DNA of 64,000 nucleotides from Aalborgiella sp963841045. Its GTDB lineage: Bacteria > Pseudomonadota > Gammaproteobacteria > Burkholderiales > Burkholderiaceae_C. A model generated the notes under the pieces. The model had not been told where the DNA came from and did no database searches. It saw only the letters and a list, made by a program, of their open reading frames with translations. Position 1 is the first letter of the stretch. The number at the start of each line of letters is the position of its first letter. Position numbers and translations under genes: made by a program. The stretch is taken from the NCBI GenBank assembly GCA_963841045.1, contig CAWJBD010000004.1, positions 62,001-126,000 of the forward strand, read 5' to 3'. Positions 1-7,255 of this stretch are shown one piece after another.

Positions 1-414
1 ACCTCCTGCATAATCGGTGTTCATGCCACCATTGCCATATACGGTAACACCGACGCTCATTTTGTCATTCAAGGTTTTGTTGTATCCCATTTCAGGAACA
101 AAAAACGTTTTGCTGCCACTGGTAACCGATGTATCCAACGGTCCAGCGCCTGTTCTGCTTGCTGCGCGATCAGGCATGAAAATATTCAAACCAATGTCTG
201 CACGGTCACCAGCAGATGCGGCAGCTGCTGGGTTATTAGCACCTGCAAAAGTATTGTCTGTGGAGGTAACGGCTGCACCGCCCATGCCCAAGGCTTTCAT
301 ACCATAGCCATGTGGGAAGTAGCCATCGGTTGCGTAAGCTGAGCTGGCTGCCAGCAATGCGCAAACGGGTGTGAGATAGTAGCGTGTAAAACGGCTGTTA
401 TGTTTCTTCATCAT
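1..414 (-). CDS. OmpP1/FadL-family outer membrane protein (N-terminal part)
   Basis: The reading frame starts at an ATG at 414 and runs off the left edge, so only about 138 residues are present. An AGGAG ribosome binding site lies just upstream. Residues 1-29 form a signal peptide ending near SSAYA-T, followed by TDGYFPHGYGMKALGMGG and an N-N-P-A-A motif, the typical start of FadL/TodX-type porins that import hydrophobic compounds through the outer membrane. Substrate cannot be told from this fragment. It lies downstream of the sulP pair on the same strand with a 49-bp gap and its own ribosome binding site. Confidence 0.82.
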   Translation of the reverse strand, partial: MMKKHNSRFTRYYLTPVCALLAASSAYATDGYFPHGYGMKALGMGGAAVTSTDNTFAGANNPAAAASAGDRADIGLNIFMPDRAASRTGAGPLDTSVTSGSKTFFVPEMGYNKTLNDKMSVGVTVYGNGGMNTDYAGG

Positions 415-463
415 TGTCTCCTAGGTTGTTGCAAAATTTGCTTCTTAATTGAAGCGCGGGTTT

Positions 464-2269
464 TCACAGGGGCGTGATCGGTGGCATGTTTGTTTCAAGT
501 TTTGTATTCGTCGGTCGAGAGTTATCGGGTTGCTTCGCGCACTCATTGAATACGCGACTGTTACAAGTGGCACAGATGCTAGGATTCATATAATACATCG
601 CAGTCCGAATAGCTTCATCTGTATTCGTGACAATGGCATCGGAACCTAACAAATCTTCTTCTTGAAAATCTTCAAGCATGCGGCTGACTTGGGTATTGGC
701 ACGGGTAAATATTACTTTTTTATTTTCACGTTTTGCCAAATGCAAAATTCCTTCTAGCGCGCGCTGTCCAGTCGTGTCCATCATTGACACTTTCATCAAG
801 CGCAAGACATATACATTAGGGTTCAGCTTTGCAAAAGCGCCGCGTATCGTTCGCTCAAAAGCTTTGGCTATGCCGAAAAATAATGGCCCTTGAGCTTCGT
901 GGAACAATACTTGTGGACATATGCCTTCTTTCGCTAGGCCTGCATAACTGGTAATGCCCGCTAAATCAACTTCTGCAGGAATGATCTCACTCATGTGTTT
1001 GATGAACAAAAATGACGCGAGAACCATTCCAACTTCAATGGCAACAGTAAGGTCAACGAAAACTGTCAATAAAACAGTCGCTAAAAATACCGCTTTGTCG
1101 GCATTCGGAGCATGCTGAAGCAAATGTTTAGCGTGTTTGAATTCACCCAACTTGCTTGCTACAACAACCAAAATAGCTGCCAAAACCGCCATGGGTACTT
1201 GGCTCGCCAATGGCGCTGCCAACCAAATGATCAGTAACACGAATACCGCATGAGAAAAACCAGCTACACGCGTTTGCGCGCCATTTTGAATATTTGCTCC
1301 TGTACGTGCGATCACACCCGTAGCTGGCATGCCACCAAAGATGGGGGATAACAGATTAGCAGCCCCTTGCGCAATGAGCTCGCGATTAGGTTCATGTCGA
1401 TCACCACTCAAATTATCGGCTACGACGGCTGATAACAAAGCTTCAACACCAATCAGAACAGCTATTGTGAAAGCTGGCCGGATGAGTTCGAGTGCGCGCG
1501 CCATGCTGATTTGGGGCAAACTGGGAGCAGGCAGATTGGATGGAACGGCTCCAAATAAACTCGAGATGGTTTCCACAGGAAACGAAAAAGTCATTGCGAT
1601 GGTTGTGCCCACAATCAAACCAATCAAAGCGCCAGGAATCCGTTTAAGCAGTGGTAACTTTGGTCGAAAAATAATGGCTACCAATGTGATGCAAGCCAGC
1701 AGTACAGACCATGCATTGATGTGAGTCAGATTCTTCAGTGTTTCAAACATGTTGTCATGAAAAAACTCATGACTTGGTAATCGCTGCACCAAACCCGTTG
1801 CACCTATCATTTTTTCGCCGCTGGCACTTTTCAGAACCAAGCCAAAAATATTGTTCAGCTGTGTAGCAACAATACTGATGGCAATACCCGAAGTGAAACC
1901 CAGTACAACAGGGTAGGGTATGTATTCAATCAACTTCCCAAATCGCAGCCAGCCCATGATGACGAGCAATACACCCGCAATCAGACCCGCCACCATGACA
2001 TCTTGAAATCCATTGGGTGACTTCAATGTGATGCCCGCCAATATGGGAATGAGAGCTGCTGCTGCGCCAGCCACTTGGAATTTGGACCCGCCAAAGATAG
2101 CTACAAATGACCCCGCAACCACAGAAGTAATTAATCCCTGAATAGGTGTAGCCCCGGATGCAATGGCAAAAGCCAAACCCAGTGGGATGGATATGACAGC
2201 AACAATCAAACCAGCTATCAAATCAGCTTTTAAAGCATCTTTTGAATAGGGTTTATTGATTGAAGTCAT
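464..2269 (-). CDS. SulP-family anion transporter with STAS domain (copy 1)
   Basis: A 601-residue SulP (SLC26-type) permease. Hydrophobic helices fill roughly residues 12-430, and a cytoplasmic STAS domain follows at about 440-560 (VLRLMKVSMMDTTGQRALEG). SulP proteins move sulfate, bicarbonate or related anions; substrate cannot be read from the sequence. It lies 10 bp after the second SulP gene, so the two form an operon. The tail after the STAS domain carries CATCNSRVFNEC, three cysteines in a pattern shared with the neighbour. Context with sat-apr and soe favours sulfate movement, probably export of the oxidation product, but bicarbonate import for the Calvin cycle is a real alternative. 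Confidence 0.9.
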   Translation of the reverse strand: MTSINKPYSKDALKADLIAGLIVAVISIPLGLAFAIASGATPIQGLITSVVAGSFVAIFGGSKFQVAGAAAALIPILAGITLKSPNGFQDVMVAGLIAGVLLVIMGWLRFGKLIEYIPYPVVLGFTSGIAISIVATQLNNIFGLVLKSASGEKMIGATGLVQRLPSHEFFHDNMFETLKNLTHINAWSVLLACITLVAIIFRPKLPLLKRIPGALIGLIVGTTIAMTFSFPVETISSLFGAVPSNLPAPSLPQISMARALELIRPAFTIAVLIGVEALLSAVVADNLSGDRHEPNRELIAQGAANLLSPIFGGMPATGVIARTGANIQNGAQTRVAGFSHAVFVLLIIWLAAPLASQVPMAVLAAILVVVASKLGEFKHAKHLLQHAPNADKAVFLATVLLTVFVDLTVAIEVGMVLASFLFIKHMSEIIPAEVDLAGITSYAGLAKEGICPQVLFHEAQGPLFFGIAKAFERTIRGAFAKLNPNVYVLRLMKVSMMDTTGQRALEGILHLAKRENKKVIFTRANTQVSRMLEDFQEEDLLGSDAIVTNTDEAIRTAMYYMNPSICATCNSRVFNECAKQPDNSRPTNTKLETNMPPITPL

Positions 2270-2279
2270 TTGTTTGGAA

Positions 2280-4046
2280 TCATTTCAACAAAGCGTCATT
2301 TGGTTGCTGTGTGCATTCTTTGAAAGCTCTGACTTCACATTTTGCACAGATAGCGCCGTTACATGCTGCTACAGCATTCCTTACCGCTTCATGTTTTGTT
2401 TGAAAAATCAAATCATTTTTAATGACAGCGGCATAGTCTGGTTTTGTCAACATATCTAATGCGCCTTGCCTTAGGCTATAGAACAATAGCTTTCCACCTT
2501 CTTGTGCACGTTTTTTAGCTTCTTGTACCAATAATTCAGCACCAGCCACATCAACAAAATTGATACTTTTACCCATTAATAAAAGTATCTTTTGTTGGGG
2601 ATATTGTTCAGAAAATTGAGCTAATGATTCGCTGACATTGTTTACCGCACCAAAATAAAGCGCACCTTCTACGCGAACAATCTTAATTTGTGGGCATTCA
2701 AGTTGACCATGTTCTACTGGAGCAAACTTACGCTGTGGGTCATGAGGTTGGGGTAGTAATGTGCGCACAACCGGTTGTGAGGTACGCATCAGAAACAACA
2801 TCATTGATAAGGCAACCCCAACCAAAATTGCATATTCAAGATGAATCATTAAGCAAGCTACAAAAGTAACGATTAAAACCAGCGATTCAGATTTACTTGA
2901 ACGCCAAATCACATGAATGTGGTGAAAATCAAATAATCCCCATGCCACCAAGAACAAGATTGCCGCCATTGAGGCAATTGGAAGATACGCAGCTAGTGGT
3001 GCGACAAAAAACAAAATCGTGATTAAGAAAGGTACTGAAAATACGGCAGCTAACGGTGTTTTGGCACCAGCCTCATAGTTAACACCTGAGCGATTGAATG
3101 ATCCAGATGATGGATATGCCGAAAAGAATGCACCAGCAATATTAGACAAACCTTGGCCAACAAACTCCTGATTTCCATCAATACGTTGACCAGATTTAAC
3201 GGCTAGAGATCTTGCTATAGCGACGGCTTCAGTCAAAGCCAAAGCTGTAACGGCGATGGCGGCCCCAATTAATGTTCGAATCGTTTCCATATCGAATTGG
3301 GGTGTTGAAATAGGTGGTAACGCACCTGGTAAAGCGCCTAGCGTTTTGATTCCTGTCACATCTTGACCGTATGTCTTATTTAACAACCATGCGCTCAAAC
3401 CACCAATTAACATTGCCGCAATCATGTACGGAATCTTGGGAATCCATTTTTTAAAAATAATGCCCGTTAACAAAGTAATCATTGAAACTGCAAATACCCA
3501 AGGTTTTATGTTCAGTAAATTTGTGAACAGAAATTCAAAAACATGAAAGAAAGATGTGCCACGTGGAATGTCTAAGCCAAAAAAGTTTTTAATTTGACTA
3601 GAGATAATTAATAACGCCGCGCCTGCGGTAAAGCCAACAATGACAGTGTGCGAAATGAAGTTGACGATAGTTCCTAGACGCGCTACACCCATTGCAAGCT
3701 GCATCAGTCCGACCATGAATGTCAAAGTCAAAACAAATTGAATGTAGCGATCAGACCCAGGGTCAGCCAGCGTAGAAACTATCGCAAAAGTGACCAATGA
3801 AATTGCGTTGGTAGGACCCGATACCAAATGCCATGAAGAACCCCATAAGGCTGCAATGACAGCTGGTACCATTGCCGCATACAAGCCATATTGCGGTGGC
3901 ATACCCGCTAACGTTGCAAATGCAACACCTTGTGGCAATACTATCATCGCGCCGATGAATGCAGCAATCAAATCATCACGCAAGCTGGATTGATTAACTC
4001 GCGAACGCCAAGTTAGAAATGGAAAAATACGATCTAGTGAAATCAT
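2280..4046 (-). CDS. SulP-family anion transporter with STAS domain (copy 2)
   Basis: A 588-residue SulP permease, first gene of a two-gene operon with the copy at 464-2269. Membrane helices span about residues 20-420, and a STAS domain lies at about 440-550 (ILLLMGKSINFVDVAGAELL). The C-terminal tail has CAKCEVRAFKEC, matching the CATCNSRVFNEC tail of the partner. The two copies are clearly paralogous but divergent, so the duplication is not recent. An ATAACC-N5-GGGTAG element found also upstream of sat and soeA lies about 90 bp upstream of this start, which ties this transporter to sulfite oxidation. Confidence 0.9.
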   Translation of the reverse strand: MISLDRIFPFLTWRSRVNQSSLRDDLIAAFIGAMIVLPQGVAFATLAGMPPQYGLYAAMVPAVIAALWGSSWHLVSGPTNAISLVTFAIVSTLADPGSDRYIQFVLTLTFMVGLMQLAMGVARLGTIVNFISHTVIVGFTAGAALLIISSQIKNFFGLDIPRGTSFFHVFEFLFTNLLNIKPWVFAVSMITLLTGIIFKKWIPKIPYMIAAMLIGGLSAWLLNKTYGQDVTGIKTLGALPGALPPISTPQFDMETIRTLIGAAIAVTALALTEAVAIARSLAVKSGQRIDGNQEFVGQGLSNIAGAFFSAYPSSGSFNRSGVNYEAGAKTPLAAVFSVPFLITILFFVAPLAAYLPIASMAAILFLVAWGLFDFHHIHVIWRSSKSESLVLIVTFVACLMIHLEYAILVGVALSMMLFLMRTSQPVVRTLLPQPHDPQRKFAPVEHGQLECPQIKIVRVEGALYFGAVNNVSESLAQFSEQYPQQKILLLMGKSINFVDVAGAELLVQEAKKRAQEGGKLLFYSLRQGALDMLTKPDYAAVIKNDLIFQTKHEAVRNAVAACNGAICAKCEVRAFKECTQQPNDALLK

Positions 4047-4131
4047 CTATCAGTTTTTGGCTGTTGCAGTAATATTCGCTGCTTCATATATAACGATGTA
4101 ATGAGTCTAGTTGGAAATGAGCGCCCAACGT

Positions 4132-4148
4132 ATAACCTCTATGGGTAG
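4132..4148 (-). promoter_or_regulatory. Candidate shared operator ATAACC-N5-GGGTAG upstream of the sulP operon
   Basis: ATAACC-TCTAT-GGGTAG lies 86-102 bp upstream of the sulP start at 4046. The same arrangement with the same 5-bp spacer is seen upstream of sat (11885-11901) and soeA (16666-16682). Read on the gene strand it contains TACCCAT, which fits the heptamer TACYYMT known for NarL-type regulators. Binding by any specific regulator is inference. Confidence 0.45.
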
Positions 4149-4278
4149 TAATCACTTGGAACAACTCGTTTAAACTTAGGGAAAACCAGTGTTTCATGGC
4201 GAATCCAGTTGTTATTTTGCTGAGAATGAAACAGTAAAACATTTTTAGAGCCACAAAGTTTTTTAATAGATTGAAGTT

Positions 4279-4803
4279 ATGAAGATTTGTATCGTTTCGG
4301 ATAGCCATGATCGCGCACAAATGTTGGCCAACGCAGTCCAAGCAGCCAAAGATGCGGGAGCCGAGGCTGTTGTTCATTGTGGCGATGTCATCGGCGCGCA
4401 AACATTGGTGCCATTGATTGAAATTGGCTTGCCTGTACACGTCATACATGGCAACAATTTGGGTGATGCAATGGCTTTGTGGAAACTCTGCAAACGCTCA
4501 GAAGGCCTTATCAACTACTACGGCGCAGACGTTAACATTGAACTTGGCGGACAAAAAATATTCGCGACGCATTATCCGCACTATGCCAAAGGTATAGCTT
4601 GTCTGGGTGAGTTTGACATAGTGTGTTGTGGTCACTCGCATCAAGCAGTTGTTGAGAAGCAAAAAACCATCAACAGCGGTGAATGTTGGCTCATTAACCC
4701 AGGTTCAGTTGCAGGACTGGGTGGTGCTGCCACATGGATTTTGGCAGATCTAGCGAATCAGACTTTTGAAATTCGCCAAATCAATTCGTCATCTGTTAGA
4801 TAA
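4279..4803 (+). CDS. YfcE/MJ0936-type metallophosphoesterase
   Basis: A 174-residue calcineurin-like phosphoesterase of the small YfcE/MJ0936 group. Visible metal-binding motifs are SDSHD (residues 7-11), HCGDV (33-37), GN near residue 59, and the C-terminal CGHSHQ and INPGSV blocks. Such enzymes hydrolyse phosphodiesters; the physiological substrate is unknown. It is transcribed divergently from the sulP operon, and the rhodanese gene follows 79 bp downstream on the same strand. Confidence 0.85.
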   Translation: MKICIVSDSHDRAQMLANAVQAAKDAGAEAVVHCGDVIGAQTLVPLIEIGLPVHVIHGNNLGDAMALWKLCKRSEGLINYYGADVNIELGGQKIFATHYPHYAKGIACLGEFDIVCCGHSHQAVVEKQKTINSGECWLINPGSVAGLGGAATWILADLANQTFEIRQINSSSVR

Positions 4804-4882
4804 CAAATAGGCATAACGATATAGCTACACAGTCGTTTGCCATGGCGAACGTCCAGAGATAATGTGATTCAAAGGAAAAATT

Positions 4883-5273
4883 ATGGATCACCTCACACCA
4901 CAACAGGCTTTTGATGAGCTTAAAGCCAATCCAAATACTTTGCTGATTGACTGCAGAACTGAAGCAGAATTTCACTACGTCGGACACCCCACAGACGCTG
5001 TCAATGTCGAATGGAATACCGAGCCAGATTTTGAAATCAATCCACTTGTTCTGTGAGACGGCCTTGCGTGTAGCGGGACACAAGAATAGACCTCTCATTG
5101 TGATTTGCAGGAGTGGCAAGCGTTCTCTCGATGCAGGCGCAGCGCTAGAGGCATGCGGTTTCACCAAAGTCAGCAATGTGTTAGAGGGATTTGAAGGCGA
5201 TTTGGATGCTGACCACCACCGTGGAACCTTGGGTGGATGGCGTCTTCGTGGATTGCCTTGGCGACAACAATAA
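4883..5273 (+). CDS. Single-domain rhodanese-like sulfurtransferase, interrupted by a frameshift
   Basis: The frame from ATG 4883 (ribosome binding site AAAGGA) reads MDHLTPQQAFDELK...LIDCRTEAEFHYVGHP up to NPLVL and stops. The rhodanese continues in the next frame as FCETALRVAGHKNRPLIVICRSGKRSLDAG to a stop at 5273. Removing one base near 5046-5050 restores a protein of about 129 residues with the active-site loop CRSGKR. Rhodaneses carry sulfane sulfur as a cysteine persulfide, which fits a neighbourhood of sulfur oxidation genes. The break is either a consensus error or a real mutation; I cannot decide from this copy alone. Confidence 0.75.
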
Positions 5274-5307
5274 AGCCTTTGAGCCGATTTATATAGGGCT
5301 CTTGGTT

Positions 5308-5393
5308 AAAATATATATAAAACTAGGCTGTATCCGGCGTATTTGCTGCCTATGTTGCTATTAAATATATAGCATAGGTGTTTGCCAATGCCT
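5308..5393 (-). repeat. Dispersed Burkholderiales-type intergenic repeat, copy 1
   Basis: Read on the minus strand this contains GCTATATATTTAATAGC, then TAGGCAGCAAATACGCCGGATACAG and an A/T-rich tail, the layout of the other eight copies in the window. It lies between the convergent rhodanese and dsrC-like genes. Confidence 0.8.
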
Positions 5394-5400
5394 TTTAAAC

Positions 5401-5752
5401 TTAGTTCATGTAAGAAATAGCTTCATCGCCAGGATTGGGCAATCCTGCGATTTGCCATAAGCTCTTGCAACTGCTGAAGAGGTGATGGGCTTGATCAGGA
5501 TCGATCCCTGCTGCTTTGCAAATGAGGCGCATAACGGGTAGGGCACCCATTGAGAAATAACGCTCTCTAACGATTTCTATCACTTCCCAATGCTTGGTGC
5601 TGAGATCATGTAAATCTGCTTGCATGGCCAATTGTTTGGCCAAAGTTTTAGTCCAAACCGAAGGGTCTATCAAAAAACCATCTTCATCAAATCGACTGTG
5701 AATGAAATCTTGTCCCTTCAGGGGAATGAGCTGAAATATTCAGTTGATTCAT
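5401..5752 (-). CDS. DsrC/TusE-family protein lacking both redox cysteines, interrupted by a frameshift
   Basis: From ATG 5752 (ribosome binding site AAGGA) the frame reads MNQLNISAHSPEG, then shifts and continues as QDFIHSRFDEDGFLIDPSVW to a stop at 5401. Removing one C from the CCC run at 5714-5716 joins the parts into a protein of about 116 residues, normal for DsrC/TusE. The family pattern is clear (HWEVIEIVRERYF, LPVMRLICKAAG, IAGLPNP). DsrC ends in a conserved cysteine and has a second about ten residues earlier; here those positions are SYMN and LWQIAG, so both are missing. It therefore resembles the regulatory-type DsrC homologues and is unlikely to carry sulfur. It is the last gene of the apr accessory set. 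Confidence 0.75.
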
Positions 5753-5761
5753 AAAATGTTC

Positions 5762-5803
5762 CTTTGTATCGATAGTTTCAGAATGAAGCTATCGTAAACA
5801 AAG
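5762..5803 (-). other. Inverted repeat upstream of the dsrC-like gene
   Basis: CTTTGT-AT-CGATAG is followed after a 13-base loop by CTATCG-TAA-ACAAAG. It lies 10-50 bp upstream of the dsrC-like start, so it could be an operator or a leader hairpin. There is no T-run to make it a terminator. Apart from it, the stretch 5753-5940 shows nothing recognisable. Confidence 0.45.
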
Positions 5804-5940
5804 AAACATCTAAAGGGAACGATTAAATAGTCATGTCTACATAACTAAATCTTTTAAACGCCCAAACATCTCATAGCAATCAAGTTCACATGCATTCGAA
5901 CTTGCTTACTTACAGACTCTTTAACCGAGTCTTTAAGCTC

Positions 5941-6102
5941 TTAAGGGCGCTTTGGTGTGGTGTAGGGCACAACTTTGTGAACAGGCTCCCAAATGGTTTC
6001 ATAGCCTACAAAGCCTTTTTCATTGGGTGCCATTTGCTTTGTTCGCAACAGGAAGGATTGGCCTTCAGGAACAGGGAGTTTGGTTTTTGTTGGCTCGCTC
6101 AT
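5941..6102 (-). CDS. Small conserved-looking protein of the apr accessory set (53 aa)
   Basis: A 53-residue frame starts at ATG 6102 with a good ribosome binding site (GAGGTG, 5 bases upstream) and ends at TAA 5941-5943. It begins MSEPTKTKLPVPEGQSF, has GFVGYETIWEPV in the middle and ends VVPYTTPKRP. It is soluble, rich in proline and charged residues, and has no cysteines or membrane segment. I do not recognise a family. Position and spacing place it between the FKBP gene and the dsrC-like gene on the same strand, so a role linked to sulfur oxidation is possible but not shown. An imperfect stem AGACTC/GAGTCT follows its stop. Confidence 0.6.
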   Translation of the reverse strand: MSEPTKTKLPVPEGQSFLLRTKQMAPNEKGFVGYETIWEPVHKVVPYTTPKRP

Positions 6103-6197
6103 TGTTTCACCTCTTCGTTATGGTTTCAATTGGGATTTTGAGAAATTAAATACCGGCTCCCAAAACAACTGGTATTTTAAAAAAATATTCTAAATAA

Positions 6198-6746
6198 TTA
6201 GTGGATATCCGATTTTTGCAACATATCACCCGCTAACTCAATGGGAACTGAACGTGTACCCGTAACTTCGGGTACTGTTTCAACTTTTCCACCGAATTGG
6301 ATTTCTTCTTCAGACGCATCACGCACAGTCAAAATTTCAAGTTTAAAAATGACTTCACGCCCGCATAAAGGGTTGTTTCCATCAATGGTGATTGATTTGG
6401 CATCAATACGGGTCACCAAAAAGCTTTTGGTTTGCCCACGGTCATTCTCCATCAATATGGCAGTTCCTACTTCACGGTACTCTTCAGGTACGTTTTCGAT
6501 TAATTCGGTGATGACCAAAGCTTCATCGCGTGGGCCATAAATTAAGTTGCAATCAATCGGCACATTGATGACGTCACCCACTGATTTGCCTTCAAGCTCG
6601 ACCATCACTTGGGGCGAGAGGATTTCATTCACCCCATGAACATAGCCCAATGGGAACTCAACCATCGTTAATACTTGTTGGGTTTTTTGGTCGATGACTT
6701 TGTATGTCAGTTCGACATATTTGTTATCTTTGATGATCTCTTTCAT
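6198..6746 (-). CDS. SlyD-like FKBP-type peptidyl-prolyl isomerase
   Basis: A 182-residue protein with the FKBP/SlyD layout. The N-terminal half carries the first FKBP strand block (VELTYKVIDQ) and a segment FPLGYVHGVNEILSP corresponding to the flap, and the second half has TIDGNNPLCGREVIFKLEI followed by VRDASEEEI, the SlyD signature. The usual histidine-rich metal tail of SlyD is absent. SlyD-type proteins fold proteins and help insert metals. Here it lies 95 bp upstream of the 53-aa gene and 15 bp downstream of the NTF2-like gene in the apr accessory set, so a chaperone role for Apr or Soe maturation is a reasonable guess. Confidence 0.85.
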   Translation of the reverse strand: MKEIIKDNKYVELTYKVIDQKTQQVLTMVEFPLGYVHGVNEILSPQVMVELEGKSVGDVINVPIDCNLIYGPRDEALVITELIENVPEEYREVGTAILMENDRGQTKSFLVTRIDAKSITIDGNNPLCGREVIFKLEILTVRDASEEEIQFGGKVETVPEVTGTRSVPIELAGDMLQKSDIH

Positions 6747-6761
6747 ACAAACTCCAGCAAA

Positions 6762-7112
6762 TCAAAAGATAGAAGCTGCGAAGATACGCACTTCACCTTT
6801 TTCATAACCAAGGACCAAGCGTCCTAACCATTCACCTTCTTTTTTGGTACTTCTGACGCGGTACAAAACCGTGACATGTTCACCTCTGCGAATGATTCCT
6901 AAATAATCCCATTCTTCTTTCAAACTGCGTGTCAACTCGCTCTTGGCAAATTGTTTACCCAGTTCGACTTCATTCAGGCCAAGCAGCAAATCGTAGGAAA
7001 ACTTGCGAATGAACTTTCCATATTGCCCCAGATTGGAATACTTAATCAAATCGTTCCACATGGGGTGGGCGATTTCCAATATCTGTTCGTCGGTATGTTC
7101 AATAATGTTCAT
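6762..7112 (-). CDS. Hypothetical protein, possibly NTF2/SnoaL-like fold, downstream of aprA
   Basis: A 116-residue soluble protein starting MNIIEHTDEQILEIAHP and ending GEVRIFAASIF. Aromatic residues and an alternating pattern in the second half (GRLVLGYEKGEVRIFAAS) suggest an alpha+beta barrel of the NTF2/SnoaL kind, but I cannot assign it firmly. It lies 15 bp upstream of the FKBP gene, so these two are co-transcribed, and about 140 bp after aprA with a terminator-like hairpin in between. Function unknown. Confidence 0.65.
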   Translation of the reverse strand: MNIIEHTDEQILEIAHPMWNDLIKYSNLGQYGKFIRKFSYDLLLGLNEVELGKQFAKSELTRSLKEEWDYLGIIRRGEHVTVLYRVRSTKKEGEWLGRLVLGYEKGEVRIFAASIF

Positions 7113-7180
7113 TAACTACTCTATTGTTGCTTTGGTCAATACGATCTTTTGAATTTTAGTGCCAAAGTTTTATCTGCTAC

Positions 7181-7209
7181 AAAAGAAAACCAATGCTTTC
7201 GCATTGGTT
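7181..7209 (-). terminator. Rho-independent terminator or attenuator after aprA
   Basis: On the minus strand AACCAATGC and GCATTGGTT form a perfect 9-bp stem with a GAAA loop, followed at once by TTTTCTTTT. It lies about 45 bp after the aprA stop and probably ends or reduces transcription into the accessory genes. Confidence 0.75.
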
Positions 7210-7255
7210 CCCTTTATCTGGTTGCGAAATTTACATCGCTACGCATGCGTTTATG

